Shown here in pieces: positions 56,076 to 64,000 of a stretch of 64,000 nucleotides of DNA. The notes under the pieces were generated by a model. The model was not told where the DNA came from and did not search any database. It saw only the letters and a list, made by a program, of their open reading frames with translations. The number at the start of each line of letters is the position of its first letter. The stretch's first letter is position 1. The translations under genes and the position numbers were made by a program. This DNA is from Gemmobacter sp. (GTDB lineage: Bacteria; Pseudomonadota; Alphaproteobacteria; Rhodobacterales; Rhodobacteraceae), in assembly GCF_034676705.1 (NCBI RefSeq), contig NZ_JAUCBS010000013.1:1592501-1656500 (forward strand), given 5' to 3'.

Positions 56076-57104
56076 ATGTTGGGGGACGACGATCACAACC
56101 CCGCCCGGCCGAATGGCTCCAGCGAGCGCAGTCGCCTCGATCCGTTCATCGTGGCGACGGGAGACGCCCCGCCGCGCGACCAGCGCGACCTGATGGAGCG
56201 GCCCTTCTTCTCGCTGGCGAAATCCCCGCGCACCAAACCCATTCTCTACAAGGCCGCCGACGTCGAGGTTCAAGTACTCGGCATGCCCGAACACGGCATG
56301 GCGACGATCTGGGATGCCGATGTGCTGATCTGGGCCGCCAGCCAGATTGTCGCGGCGGAGAACAGCGGCTTTCCCACGTCGCGCTTCTTCCGCTTCATGC
56401 CCTACCAGCTTCTCCGCGCCATCGGGCGGGCCACCGGCAACCGGGACTATCTGTTGCTCAAGGCCGCGCTCGCGCGCCTGCAATCGACCGTCATCGCCAC
56501 TTCTATCCGCAACGGGCCGCATTGGCGGCGCCGGCAATTCTCCTGGATTAATGAATGGGAAGAATTGACCACGCGCGCCGGGCGCGTCGAGGGCATGGAG
56601 TTCGTCCTGCCGGAGTGGTTCTACAACAGCGTCATCGACCGTTCGCTGGTCCTGGCCATCGACCCGGCCTATTTCCGGTTGAAAGGCGGCATCGAACGCT
56701 GGTTGTATCGCGTCACCCGCAAACATGCCGGGCATCAGCCCGACGGCTGGGCGTTCGAGGTTTCCCATCTTCACCGGAAATCCGGCAGCCTTGCCCGGCC
56801 ATCCGACTTCGCGCTGGACCTTCGTCGGATCGCGGCCCGCCAGTCGTTGCCCGGCTACCGGCTTCAGAGCGAACGGGAGGACGGGCGCGAGCTACTGCGT
56901 TTTCTCCCTGAAAATCCATCCACAGTGCCTGTGGATAACCATGTGGAACCTATCGGGACATCAGGCGCACGCAGTATCGGGACATCAGGCGCAAATCGCG
57001 CAGCGCACTCTATAGAAGAATCTAACAAAGAATCTAACTCTTCTTCTTTGACGCGCACGCACGCGAGGCGTGGTGCCGGTGCCGTGCCGCGAGGTGCGCC
57101 ATGA
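56076..57104 (+). CDS. Replication initiator protein A (RepA-like)
   Basis: A 342-residue protein with the RepA-type pattern: FFSLAKSPRTKPILYK near residue 48, IWDADVLIWAASQIV, FFRFMPYQLLRAIGR, GMEFVLPEWFYNSVIDRSLV and the RWLYRVTRKHAGHQ helix. These initiators open plasmid or ICE origins. The C-terminal region carries a repeated GTSGA segment and Ser-rich tail. It overlaps the next gene by 4 bp. An intact repA suggests the excised element can replicate. Confidence 0.88.
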   Translation: MLGDDDHNPARPNGSSERSRLDPFIVATGDAPPRDQRDLMERPFFSLAKSPRTKPILYKAADVEVQVLGMPEHGMATIWDADVLIWAASQIVAAENSGFPTSRFFRFMPYQLLRAIGRATGNRDYLLLKAALARLQSTVIATSIRNGPHWRRRQFSWINEWEELTTRAGRVEGMEFVLPEWFYNSVIDRSLVLAIDPAYFRLKGGIERWLYRVTRKHAGHQPDGWAFEVSHLHRKSGSLARPSDFALDLRRIAARQSLPGYRLQSEREDGRELLRFLPENPSTVPVDNHVEPIGTSGARSIGTSGANRAAHSIEESNKESNSSSLTRTHARRGAGAVPRGAP

Positions 57105-58510
57105 TGCGCGCCCTCGACCTGTTCAGCGCGGCGGCGGGCGGCTGGTCGCTCGGCCTGCACCGCGCCGGCTTCGTCACCATCGCCGCCGAAATCGTCGAAT
57201 GGCGGCGCATCCTTTATGCAGAGAACAATCCACATGTCAGACTCTACGAGGACGTGCGCGGACTCACGGCAGCTCGCCTTGTTTCCGACCTTGGAATCCT
57301 GCCCGACATCATCGTCGGTAGCCCGCCCTGCCAGGACATCAGCAGCGCCAACACCAAGGGCAAAGGGATCGACGGCGAGCGGTCGGGCCTCTATCTCGAA
57401 GCCGTCCGCCTGGTCGGAGATTGCCGCCCTCGCTGGTTCGCTTTTGAAAACAGCCCTAATCTCCGAACTCGCGGCGCTGACCGGCTGCTCGATGAACTGG
57501 AAACGCTCGGCTACGCCGTCGAACCGTGCGTGGTGGGTGCTGATAATGTCGGCGCCAACCATGTCCGCAAGCGGTCCTGGCTCATCGGCTACGACCCCGA
57601 ACAGCTTGCCGACACCCGTATCGCAATCCCAACAGGGTGGCATCCGTCTGGAGGGCGGTTCTGGCGCGCGCAGGGCGATGAAGGAATCGGGCCTCTACGA
57701 CCTGTTCCGCAGTCAGACCTTGGCGACGCCGAGGAAATCGGATGCGGATCGCGGTGGCCGGGGCGACGTGTTGAGCCAGTTGCAGGGCCATGCCAGCCGC
57801 CATGCGGGCATGATGGGAACCCCGACAGCGAATGCCGCGCCGCGGGGGAGTGTCCTGCGCAAGCTCAAAGGCCGGATGACATCGGACCAGGATGGTTTCG
57901 ACCGGGCGCCGACCATGAGCGAGGTGCTCCATTTCGACAGCCTGGAATTGCCCTATGGCATGATGCCGACGCCGGTGAAGCCGAACGGCGGGCGCCGGTT
58001 GAGCGCGCAGGAGATCGAGACGGGCAAGCGGGCGAACGGCGCGAAGGCGCAGATCGACACGCCGAACCTGCTGCGCCATGCGGCGGAAATCCTGCCGACG
58101 CCGACGAAGCGCGACAGCCGGATGGACGGCTGGAGTCCGGCATACGACCGGAGGAAGTCGCCGACGATGGACGCGGTGATGGATGGCGCGATGACGGGCC
58201 GCGCGCCGGACAAATGGGCTGGGGCGCGGGCGCTGGCGGCGATGCTGCGGAGCCATGGGCTGACTGGAACGGCGGCCTTGCCCATCACCTACGGGTGGAT
58301 GATGGGCTTTCCGCCTGGGTGGCTGGCACGCGCATTGCGCTCGGCAGCCGCAAAGGGACGGCTGCGGCCAGTCTGATCGTCGAGGCTTTCGGCGATGCGG
58401 TTCTGCCGCAAATCCCCGAAGCCATCGGCCGCGCCATCCTGCGCACCGAAGCCGCGCTCGACGCTGTGCTTGCCCGCACATCCATCGACATTCCCGGAGA
58501 CGAACCATGA
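57101..58510 (+). CDS. C5-cytosine DNA methyltransferase (conserved parts in two frames)
   Basis: The first 165 codons carry motif I (ALDLFSAAAGGWSLGLHRAG), motif IV with catalytic Cys (VGSPPCQDIS), motif VI (WFAFENSPN) and motif VIII (VRKRSWLIG). Motif X-like AFGDAVLPQIPEAIGRAI is at the end of the same frame, and the stop overlaps the DUF2840 ATG. In between, the better protein pattern lies in the other open frame (about 57620-58376: repeated TPR/TPT/PTPV and GWMMGFPPGWL). Two compensating shifts, or a true 469-residue frame with an odd middle, are possible. It is probably an orphan protective methylase. Confidence 0.8.
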   Translation: MMRALDLFSAAAGGWSLGLHRAGFVTIAAEIVEWRRILYAENNPHVRLYEDVRGLTAARLVSDLGILPDIIVGSPPCQDISSANTKGKGIDGERSGLYLEAVRLVGDCRPRWFAFENSPNLRTRGADRLLDELETLGYAVEPCVVGADNVGANHVRKRSWLIGYDPEQLADTRIAIPTGWHPSGGRFWRAQGDEGIGPLRPVPQSDLGDAEEIGCGSRWPGRRVEPVAGPCQPPCGHDGNPDSECRAAGECPAQAQRPDDIGPGWFRPGADHERGAPFRQPGIALWHDADAGEAERRAPVERAGDRDGQAGERREGADRHAEPAAPCGGNPADADEARQPDGRLESGIRPEEVADDGRGDGWRDDGPRAGQMGWGAGAGGDAAEPWADWNGGLAHHLRVDDGLSAWVAGTRIALGSRKGTAAASLIVEAFGDAVLPQIPEAIGRAILRTEAALDAVLARTSIDIPGDEP

Positions 58511-59025
58511 CCCGCCGCGCTCATCGCAGCGCGCACGGCCGTCCGCTGCCGGACGGCCCCGCGCCCTTCACCACCCTGGTCCAACTCACCTTCGAGAAAC
58601 GAAAGGTCGAGCATTGGATAAGGTTCGGCCGCAAGAGCTACGAACAGATCATCGACCGCCGCCGCAGCGTCGTCGGCTTCGCGCCGGAGAGCATCTTTGC
58701 GTTCGTCCGATGGGCGAACGGCGAGCATGGCACGGTCGTTTCGCGCATCGACATCGTGCGCGCCATCGGCCGGGGCGAGCCGTTCCAGACATTGCCCTTC
58801 GTCCGGCCCGGCGGCGAAATCCTGTTGCGGCTCGACGGCTGGCCGAAGGTGCAGCGCGCGCTTGCCGTCATCGACGCCGTGGAAGCCCTCGGCCTCGATC
58901 CGGCGGACGTGTCGCCGGACTACTGGCGCCACGCCCACAACCGCCTGACCGCCGATCTGGAGCCGAGCGCCTACACGCCGGAACGACATGCGGCATGGAT
59001 CGGGCGCCGAAGGATCGAGCCATGA
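58507..59025 (+). CDS. DUF2840 family ICE protein
   Basis: A 172-residue protein with the DUF2840 core: LTFEKRKVEHWIRFGRKSYE, FVRWANGEHGTVVSRIDIVR and GEILLRLDGWPKVQRAL. It overlaps the methylase stop (ATGA) and the traF start. Always found in this neighbourhood in alphaproteobacterial conjugative elements; its role is unknown. Confidence 0.88.
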   Translation: MTRRAHRSAHGRPLPDGPAPFTTLVQLTFEKRKVEHWIRFGRKSYEQIIDRRRSVVGFAPESIFAFVRWANGEHGTVVSRIDIVRAIGRGEPFQTLPFVRPGGEILLRLDGWPKVQRALAVIDAVEALGLDPADVSPDYWRHAHNRLTADLEPSAYTPERHAAWIGRRRIEP

Positions 59026-59567
59026 CGCGCCGCCGCACCCTCGCGGTGACTGCGCTCGCTGTCATCGGCATCGCCGCCGCCAGCGCCGTCGATTGGCCTT
59101 TGAGGCTCATCTGGAACGCCACGGCCAGCGCGCCCATCGGCTTCTACACCGTCGAGCCGGCCGACGCGCTCGACGTGCCCGAGTTGGTCGCCGTCATGCC
59201 ACCCGAACCGCTCGCCGCCTTCATGGCCGAGCGCGGCTATATCGCGGGTGGCATCCCGCTGTTGAAGCGCGTCGTCGGCCTGTCGGGACAGCGGGTTTGC
59301 CGCAACGGTAGCACAGTCACGGTGGACGGGATCGAGATGGGCGAGGCGCTGGAGCGCGACAGCCTCGGCCGCGATCTGCCCATCTGGCAGGGCTGCCGCG
59401 TCATCGGCGACGACCAGCTTTTCCTCATGAATTGGGAAGTCCGCGACAGCCTCGACGGCCGCTATTTCGGACCCATCCCCGCAGCTTCCGTCATCGGGCG
59501 AGCGGTCCCGCTCTGGACCGATGAGGAAGGCGTCGGCCGCTACGAGTGGCGCGCGCCGACGCACTGA
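59022..59567 (+). CDS. traF: TraF-like S26 signal peptidase
   Basis: A 181-residue protein with one N-terminal helix (TLAVTALAVIGIAAASAVDW), the catalytic Ser in TASAPIGFYTVEP and Lys in PLLKRVVGLSGQRVC, followed by DDQLFLMNWEVRDSLDGRYFG. This is the TraF branch of S26 peptidases, which mature the conjugative pilin. It overlaps DUF2840 by 4 bp. Confidence 0.92.
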   Translation: MTRRRTLAVTALAVIGIAAASAVDWPLRLIWNATASAPIGFYTVEPADALDVPELVAVMPPEPLAAFMAERGYIAGGIPLLKRVVGLSGQRVCRNGSTVTVDGIEMGEALERDSLGRDLPIWQGCRVIGDDQLFLMNWEVRDSLDGRYFGPIPAASVIGRAVPLWTDEEGVGRYEWRAPTH

Positions 59568-59593
59568 TTTCCCCAACCACAAGGAGACTGACC

Positions 59594-59926
59594 ATGCCCG
59601 CCAATATCTTTGAACCCACCGCCAACGGTTACGCTGGCCGCGTCCGGCTGTTCGGCATCGACGAGGCAATCGTTCTTGTCGCCATTGAGCCGGGCGACGG
59701 CGAGAACACGCCGGCCTATCGCATCCAGCTCGACGACGAGGACGGCCCCGACATCGGCGGGGCGTGGAAACGTGTCGGCGAACGCGCCGGCGACTACATC
59801 GCGCTGGAGATCGACAGTCCGCTTTTCCCTGCACTGTTTCGCCCGGCGCTGTTCCAGGCCGACGACGAGGGGCGCACCTTCCGGCTCGCATGGAAGCGGC
59901 CACGGGCGCGTGAGGATCGGGGCTGA
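59594..59926 (+). CDS. DUF736 family ICE protein
   Basis: A 110-residue protein: NGYAGRVRLFGIDEAIVLV, YRIQLDDEDGPDIGGAWKRV, and a C-terminal FQADDEGRTFRLAWKRP. AAGGAG precedes ATG 59594. DUF736 proteins are small beta-rich proteins linked with conjugative regions; no activity is known. Confidence 0.9.
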   Translation: MPANIFEPTANGYAGRVRLFGIDEAIVLVAIEPGDGENTPAYRIQLDDEDGPDIGGAWKRVGERAGDYIALEIDSPLFPALFRPALFQADDEGRTFRLAWKRPRAREDRG

Positions 59927-59929
59927 TCG

Positions 59930-60772
59930 GTGCGCGTTCCCGTCATCCCTTTGTTCGCGGGAAATCCGTCTCATCCCTTCGTCCCGCTCGGGCGCAGGAC
60001 GGCCAGCGCCCGGAGCGAAGGTCAGGGGCGGCCCCCGGCCGGCGCTTGCGCCTTGCCCTTGACCGCAGCGAGGACGCTGGCAGGCTGGAGCCATTGTGGA
60101 GACAGGGTGGCATGGCGTTGTGCCGTTCTGCTGCTCGCCGGGGCGCTTGCCTTCTGCACGGGATCGGGCGTCGCGGTCGCGCAGTCCGCGCCGGTCGAGC
60201 GCCCGGCAGCCGCCCATCCTTATGCGGCCCACATCGCCGAGGCGTCGCAGCGGTTTGGTATCCCCGAGCATTGGATCATCGCCGTGTTGCGCGCCGAGAG
60301 CGCGGGCGACGTGCGCGCCATTTCCTCGGCCGGGGCAATAGGATTGATGCAGGTAATGCCCGACACATGGGCGGGCCTGCGCGTCCGTTACACGCTCGGC
60401 CGCGATGCCTACGACCCGCGCGCCAACATTATGGCTGGCACGGCCTATCTGCGTGAAATGTGGGATCGCTACGGCAATGTCGGTGCGATGCTCGCGGCCT
60501 ACAATGCCGGCCCCGGCCGCTATGACGAACACCATGCGACTGGCCGCCCGCTGCCAGCCGAAACCCGTGCCTATGTCGCCGCGCTTGCGCCGGTCCTCGG
60601 CGGCGCGGCTCCATCGGATGCACCATCCCGGCAACCGGCGCTGCCGCCTGACTGGCGCGCCGCACCCCTGTTTGTCCAGCGCCCGGATGGCAGCCAATCG
60701 ACGGTCGCGCCGTCATCCGACCCGCAATCGGGCGACCTGTTCGCCGCCGCTTCGGAGCCGGATCACCGATGA
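59930..60772 (+). CDS. Lytic transglycosylase (conjugation-associated)
   Basis: A 280-residue protein with GTG start, a membrane or signal segment (CAVLLLAGALAFCTGSGVAV) near residue 65, and an SLT domain: IIAVLRAESAGDVRAISSAG (catalytic Glu), IGLMQVMPDTWAG, and YLREMWDRYGNVGAMLAAYN. It opens peptidoglycan for the transfer machine. A later start, nearer the signal segment, is possible. It overlaps the next gene by 4 bp. Confidence 0.9.
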   Translation: MRVPVIPLFAGNPSHPFVPLGRRTASARSEGQGRPPAGACALPLTAARTLAGWSHCGDRVAWRCAVLLLAGALAFCTGSGVAVAQSAPVERPAAAHPYAAHIAEASQRFGIPEHWIIAVLRAESAGDVRAISSAGAIGLMQVMPDTWAGLRVRYTLGRDAYDPRANIMAGTAYLREMWDRYGNVGAMLAAYNAGPGRYDEHHATGRPLPAETRAYVAALAPVLGGAAPSDAPSRQPALPPDWRAAPLFVQRPDGSQSTVAPSSDPQSGDLFAAASEPDHR

Positions 60773-61344
60773 AGATCGCCTATGCCGACCCGCCCTATAT
60801 CGGTTGCGCCCACCTTTACCGGGACCATCCAGACTACGCGGGCGAGGTTGATCATGTGCGCCTGATCGAGCGGCTGGAGCGCGATTATGACGGCTGGATA
60901 TTGCACGCCGCCGCAACGCCGCGCTCCATCGCAACGCTTGCCCCGCTGGTCGAGCGGACGGGCGCGCGGTGGATGGCCTGGGTGAAGGGATTTGCCGCGT
61001 TCAAGCGCAATATCCCTGTCGCCTTTGCGTGGGAGCCGGTCATCGTGAAGGCCGCACGAAAGCCCGTTGTCAGCAAGCGGCTGGTGATGCGGGACTGGAT
61101 TCAGGAGAGTATCACGCTGCGCCGCGGCCTTACTGGCGCGAAGCCTGAAGCGGTCTGCCATTGGGCTTTCGAGATGGTCGCCGCGCGTCCCGACGACACG
61201 CTCGACGATCTGTTTCCCGGCACCGGGGCGGTCACTGAGGCGTGGCGCACATGGCGGCTGAAATTCGCATTGCCGGGCGAGCCGGCGGCGCGCGTTGGGC
61301 CTGGTGGGGCGCGGGAACGGCCAGCGGAGGGGGCGGGATCATGA
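60769..61344 (+). CDS. DNA methylase-like protein (DPPY motif)
   Basis: A 191-residue protein starting MKIAYADPPYIGCAHLYRDH, with a DPPY catalytic motif at residues 7-10 and a SAM-site-like LDDLFPGTGAVTEAW near residue 145. The compact size fits small orphan adenine methylases of conjugative elements. It is the third DNA methyltransferase in this element. Confidence 0.85.
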   Translation: MKIAYADPPYIGCAHLYRDHPDYAGEVDHVRLIERLERDYDGWILHAAATPRSIATLAPLVERTGARWMAWVKGFAAFKRNIPVAFAWEPVIVKAARKPVVSKRLVMRDWIQESITLRRGLTGAKPEAVCHWAFEMVAARPDDTLDDLFPGTGAVTEAWRTWRLKFALPGEPAARVGPGGARERPAEGAGS

Positions 61345-61481
61345 GGGCCGGAGGGGCGGAAAGGACGGGTTTTTACGAGGGCAAGATAAAGGAACATGGC
61401 ACCATGTCGGGCCAGTTCTGGAAATTATTGTTGTCTGCACACTGGTTAGGGGAGTCGCGAGCGGCACCCTGTTTTCGGACC

Positions 61482-61548
61482 CCGCGTGCCGCGGTCTTGC
61501 GCAAAGCCTTGGCTTTGCAGGGTTTTGACCGGCACCATAGGCCCCTAT
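61482..61548. other. Candidate oriT region upstream of the relaxase
   Basis: The 240-bp gap before the relaxase holds inverted repeats: CCGC/GCGG (61482-61494), the perfect 8-bp GCAAAGCC/GGCTTTGC (61501-61518) and ATAGG/CCTAT (61537-61548). Relaxases usually act at repeats next to their gene. A known nic motif is not recognised, and a spurious ORF crosses the area. Confidence 0.4.
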
Positions 61549-61585
61549 CGGCCTGTTTTCGGCAATTTTGGGCGGAGCCGCGCCC

Positions 61586-63637
61586 ATGAGCGCCGACGAC
61601 GAAAACCGCTTTCGCCCGAAGCCCGGACGCATCCGATCCGACACGCCGAAGGCGGGCAGGACCAAAAGTTTTCTCACCCAGGCGAAGAAGCTCGCCCGGC
61701 AGCACAGCATTGCCTATCCCAAATACGCGCCGCGCCTCGAAACCCGCACGGCCGCGAAGGGCGGCAAGGCTTCCCGTTCGGCCAAGGGGCCGGGTGTCCG
61801 GCGCGGTCGCGGCGCGGCCTTCGTTCGCTCCCGCAGCTTGTCGGGCGGCTGGCGGCACAGCGCGCCGGGGATGCGCCGCGTCGTCGTCAAGACCCGCTAC
61901 GTCAAGGACGCCGGCCGGAACGGCAGATCGGCGGCCCATCTTCGCTACATCCAGCGCGACGGGACATCCCGCGATGGCGAACGCGGTCAGCTCTATTCGG
62001 CGAGTGAGGATCGAGCGGATGGCGATGCCTTCGTCGAGCGCGGCAAGGAGGACCGTCATCAGTTCAGGTTCATCATCTCACCGGAGGACGGTGCGGATCT
62101 CGTGGATCTGACGGCGCACACGCGCGACCTGATGAGCCAGATCGAGGCCGATCTTGGCACGAAACTCGATTGGGTCGCGGTCAACCACTACAACACCGGC
62201 CATCCCCATGTGCATGTCATCGTCCGGGGCAAGGACGAGTTGGGCGAGAACCTTGTCATCAATGGCGACTATCTCGCCAACGGAATCCGCGAGCGGGCGA
62301 GCGAGTTGACCACGCTCGAGCTGGGGCAAGTGACCGAGATCGAGCAGAGCCGCAAGCTATCCGCCGAGATTGACCAGGACCGTTTCACCCGCATCGACCG
62401 GGCGATGATGGAGGAAGCCGACGAGCGGTTCCTTGATCTTCGCCATGAACCTGCCGAGCCTCGCCGCCAGTTCAATCGCGCGCTGCGTCTGCGCCGCCTC
62501 GCCAAACTGGAGAAGATGGGCCTCGCCACCCCGCATGCGCCGGGCGTATGGGAATTGAGCAAGGACATGGAGCCGGCCCTGCGCGAACTGGGAGAGCGCG
62601 GCGACATCATCCGCAACATGCACAAGGCGCTGAAGGCCGATGGTCTGGAGCGCGATCCGATGACCTTCCACATCCATGACGGGCCGCCGGCGGCGCCCAT
62701 CGCCGGGCGCGTCGTGGACAAGTATCTGTCCGACGAGATGGGCGAGAACCTGACGGTCGTTGTGGACGGGATCGACGGGCGAACGCACCATATCGCCGGC
62801 GTCGCACCCGAGCGGCTGGAGGATGCCCGCATCGGCAGCATCATCCAGATCGGCCCGGCCGAAGCGGCAGCCCGGCCATCTGATCGCACCATCACGGCCA
62901 TTGCAGAGGATGGCATCTATCGGCCGAGCCGCCATCTGGAACGGGCGAAATTCGAGGGTCGCGTTCCCGGCGGCGACTATGAGGGCTATGTCGATGCTCA
63001 TGTCCGCCGGTTGGAGGCGCTGCGCCGGGCCGGGATCGTCGAACGGATCGACGCCGATCAATGGCGCATCCCCGACGATTTCCAGAGCCGCGCCACGGCC
63101 TACGATGCCGGCCGGAATCGGCAGGCCAGTGTGCGCGTGCTGTCGGCCTTCGATCTGGATAAGCAGATCGGCGCGGACGGCGCGACCTGGCTCGACCGCC
63201 GGATGTTGGCGAATGACGCATCGGATCTCGCGCCGGCAGGATTCGGCCAGCAGGTGCGCGAGGCGATGGACCAGCGCCGCGAACATCATGTCGAACAGGG
63301 CGATGCCACCCGAGCGCGGGACGGCCGCATTTTCTATCGGCGCAGCCTTCTCGCCACCTTGCGCGAGCGCGAGGTTGCCCGCGTCGGCGCGGAGATGGCC
63401 GAGAACAAGGGACTGCCGTTCCGTGCCGCCACGGACGGCGAGAACGTCAGCGGCAAGTTCACCGGCACCGTGCAGATCACCAGCGGTAAGTTCGCTATCG
63501 TCGAGAAGGCGCATGAGTTCACCCTTGTCCCTTGGCGGCCCGTCATCGACCGCCAGCTTGGCCGGGAGGTTATGGGCGTTGTGCAAGGCGGCTCGGTGTC
63601 GTGGCAGTTGGGGCGGCAAAGGGGGTTGGGACTTTAG
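61586..63637 (+). CDS. virD2: VirD2-like relaxase with DUF3363
   Basis: A 683-residue protein. The basic N-terminus is followed by the relaxase domain: YVKDAGRNGRSAAHLRYIQR, RHQFRFIISPEDG and the metal-binding HUH motif YNTGHPHVHVIVRGKDE. A DUF3363 domain fills the C-terminal half (ENLTVVVDGIDGRTHHIAGV; GREVMGVVQGGSVSWQLGRQ). ATG 61586 is used. The length is complete, so the element can probably start its own transfer. The floR leader begins 81 bp downstream. Confidence 0.92.
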   Translation: MSADDENRFRPKPGRIRSDTPKAGRTKSFLTQAKKLARQHSIAYPKYAPRLETRTAAKGGKASRSAKGPGVRRGRGAAFVRSRSLSGGWRHSAPGMRRVVVKTRYVKDAGRNGRSAAHLRYIQRDGTSRDGERGQLYSASEDRADGDAFVERGKEDRHQFRFIISPEDGADLVDLTAHTRDLMSQIEADLGTKLDWVAVNHYNTGHPHVHVIVRGKDELGENLVINGDYLANGIRERASELTTLELGQVTEIEQSRKLSAEIDQDRFTRIDRAMMEEADERFLDLRHEPAEPRRQFNRALRLRRLAKLEKMGLATPHAPGVWELSKDMEPALRELGERGDIIRNMHKALKADGLERDPMTFHIHDGPPAAPIAGRVVDKYLSDEMGENLTVVVDGIDGRTHHIAGVAPERLEDARIGSIIQIGPAEAAARPSDRTITAIAEDGIYRPSRHLERAKFEGRVPGGDYEGYVDAHVRRLEALRRAGIVERIDADQWRIPDDFQSRATAYDAGRNRQASVRVLSAFDLDKQIGADGATWLDRRMLANDASDLAPAGFGQQVREAMDQRREHHVEQGDATRARDGRIFYRRSLLATLREREVARVGAEMAENKGLPFRAATDGENVSGKFTGTVQITSGKFAIVEKAHEFTLVPWRPVIDRQLGREVMGVVQGGSVSWQLGRQRGLGL

Positions 63638-63718
63638 AGCACCTGAAACGGCGTTGCGACACCGGCGCTATTCGGATAGGAGATAGATACTCGTATTGCC
63701 AAGTGTGGAGCTATCAGC

Positions 63719-63748
63719 ATGGGAACCGCTAAGTCAGCAGACAAGTAA
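63719..63748 (+). CDS. Leader peptide of floR (MGTAKSADK)
   Basis: A nine-codon ORF with a GGAG ribosome site 8-12 nt upstream. The peptide MGTAKSADK resembles the MSTSKNADK leader described for cmlA, where ribosome stalling by chloramphenicol induces expression. The stop is directly followed by a perfect 12-bp hairpin. This supports translational or transcriptional attenuation of the exporter gene; the mechanism here is inferred. Confidence 0.7.
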   Translation: MGTAKSADK

Positions 63749-63777
63749 GCCGCAACAACAAACACTGTTGTTGCGGC
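63749..63777 (+). promoter_or_regulatory. Attenuator hairpin between leader peptide and floR
   Basis: GCCGCAACAACA and its perfect complement (63766-63777) are separated by a 5-nt loop. The stem begins one base after the leader stop. No T run follows, so it is not a simple terminator. The 3' arm (GCGGCG, 63774-63779) can also pair with CGCCGC near 63812-63818, giving a possible alternative fold. Confidence 0.65.
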
Positions 63778-63855
63778 GTTCTGTAAGACCAATCCCAATC
63801 TGATTGTTGACGAGCAGACGCCGCCCGGAATCCTTAATCGAGCGGTTGATTCGTC

Positions 63856-64000
63856 ATGACTATCACACGCCCTGCGTGGGCCTATACGTTGCCGGCAGCC
63901 CTGCTGCTGATGGCTCCCTTCGACATCCTCGCGTCACTGGCGATGGATATTTATCTCCCCGTCGTTCCAGCGATGCCCGGCATCCTGAACACGACGCCAT
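63856..64000 (+). CDS. floR: FloR florfenicol/chloramphenicol exporter, N-terminal part
   Basis: The window ends 48 codons into this gene. The visible part reads MTITRPAWAYTLPAALLLMA and LASLAMDIYLPVVPAMPGIL, which I recognise as the start of the FloR/CmlA-type MFS (DHA1) exporter; FloR normally has about 404 residues. It confers efflux of florfenicol and chloramphenicol. It lies 218 bp after the ICE relaxase, so it moves with that element. Confidence 0.93.
   Translation, partial: MTITRPAWAYTLPAALLLMAPFDILASLAMDIYLPVVPAMPGILNTTP

Noticed and set aside
61341..61589. Open frame between the small methylase and the relaxase
   Set aside because: No family likeness and it covers inverted repeats typical of an oriT-like region; probably not translated.

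Overview
The window comes from an alphaproteobacterium, most likely a Rhodobacteraceae member close to Paracoccus. Support for this is the order 23S rRNA - 5S rRNA - tRNA-fMet, the high GC content, a class I PHA synthase with a phasin, and a conjugative backbone (DUF2285, AlpA-like, RepA, C5-MTase, DUF2840, TraF, DUF736, transglycosylase, VirD2/DUF3363 relaxase) of the kind known from alphaproteobacterial integrative and conjugative elements (ICEs). The genus call is inference.

Layout. 1-2526 is the 3' part of an rRNA operon ending in initiator tRNA. From the 3' end of that tRNA onward the DNA is accessory. A serine recombinase (2483-4138) ends inside the tRNA. It is followed by a VapBC-type pair overlapping a Sir2-HerA anti-phage operon, and herA is cut by an IS903-group element that itself carries a nested IS3-family element (7404-9741). 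Next come a four-gene YhiI/RbbA/YhhJ-type export operon with a TetR regulator (10272-15796), a gene split by a second IS903-like copy with a perfect 9-bp target duplication, a PHA synthase/phasin pair and a lipoprotein hydrolase.

21650-30988 holds a flavin/heme electron-transfer cluster. It has a two-component system (sensor frameshifted), three small PepSY proteins, cytochrome b561, a DUF2271 protein with a flavinylation motif, a PepSY-flavodoxin-reductase fusion, ApbE and a LysR regulator. Direct-repeat boxes upstream of two PepSY genes look like response-regulator sites. After a second identical IS3 copy (31196-32480) come a ferric-reductase-like protein, a decayed P-type ATPase, a P1B-4 metal ATPase, a second cytochrome b561 and a TetR-controlled adaptor/permease/ATPase efflux operon.

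A second, related serine recombinase (42370-44136) lies beside another copy of the 13-bp tRNA 3'-end core. It suggests tandem site-specific integration, and it has its own MazF/Phd-like pair. 45340-51610 is a block of stress and ion genes: UspA tandem, baeRF-like, MgtE, PAP2 phosphatase and Na/Pi symporter.

From 51882 to the end lies a conjugative element. It contains a structured non-coding region before an adenine methyltransferase, AlpA and RepA, a cytosine methyltransferase whose conserved parts are spread over two frames, TraF, DUF736, a transglycosylase, a second adenine methylase and a full-length relaxase. The window ends in the start of floR (florfenicol/chloramphenicol exporter), preceded by a 9-codon leader peptide and a 12-bp hairpin that look like a drug-inducible attenuator.

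Most interesting: the vapBC-sir2-herA operon, the DUF2271/ApbE flavin cluster with its repeat boxes, the structured RNA candidate at 52302-52650, the floR leader directly after an intact ICE relaxase, and recombinases whose C-termini are completed by DNA beyond the attachment core.
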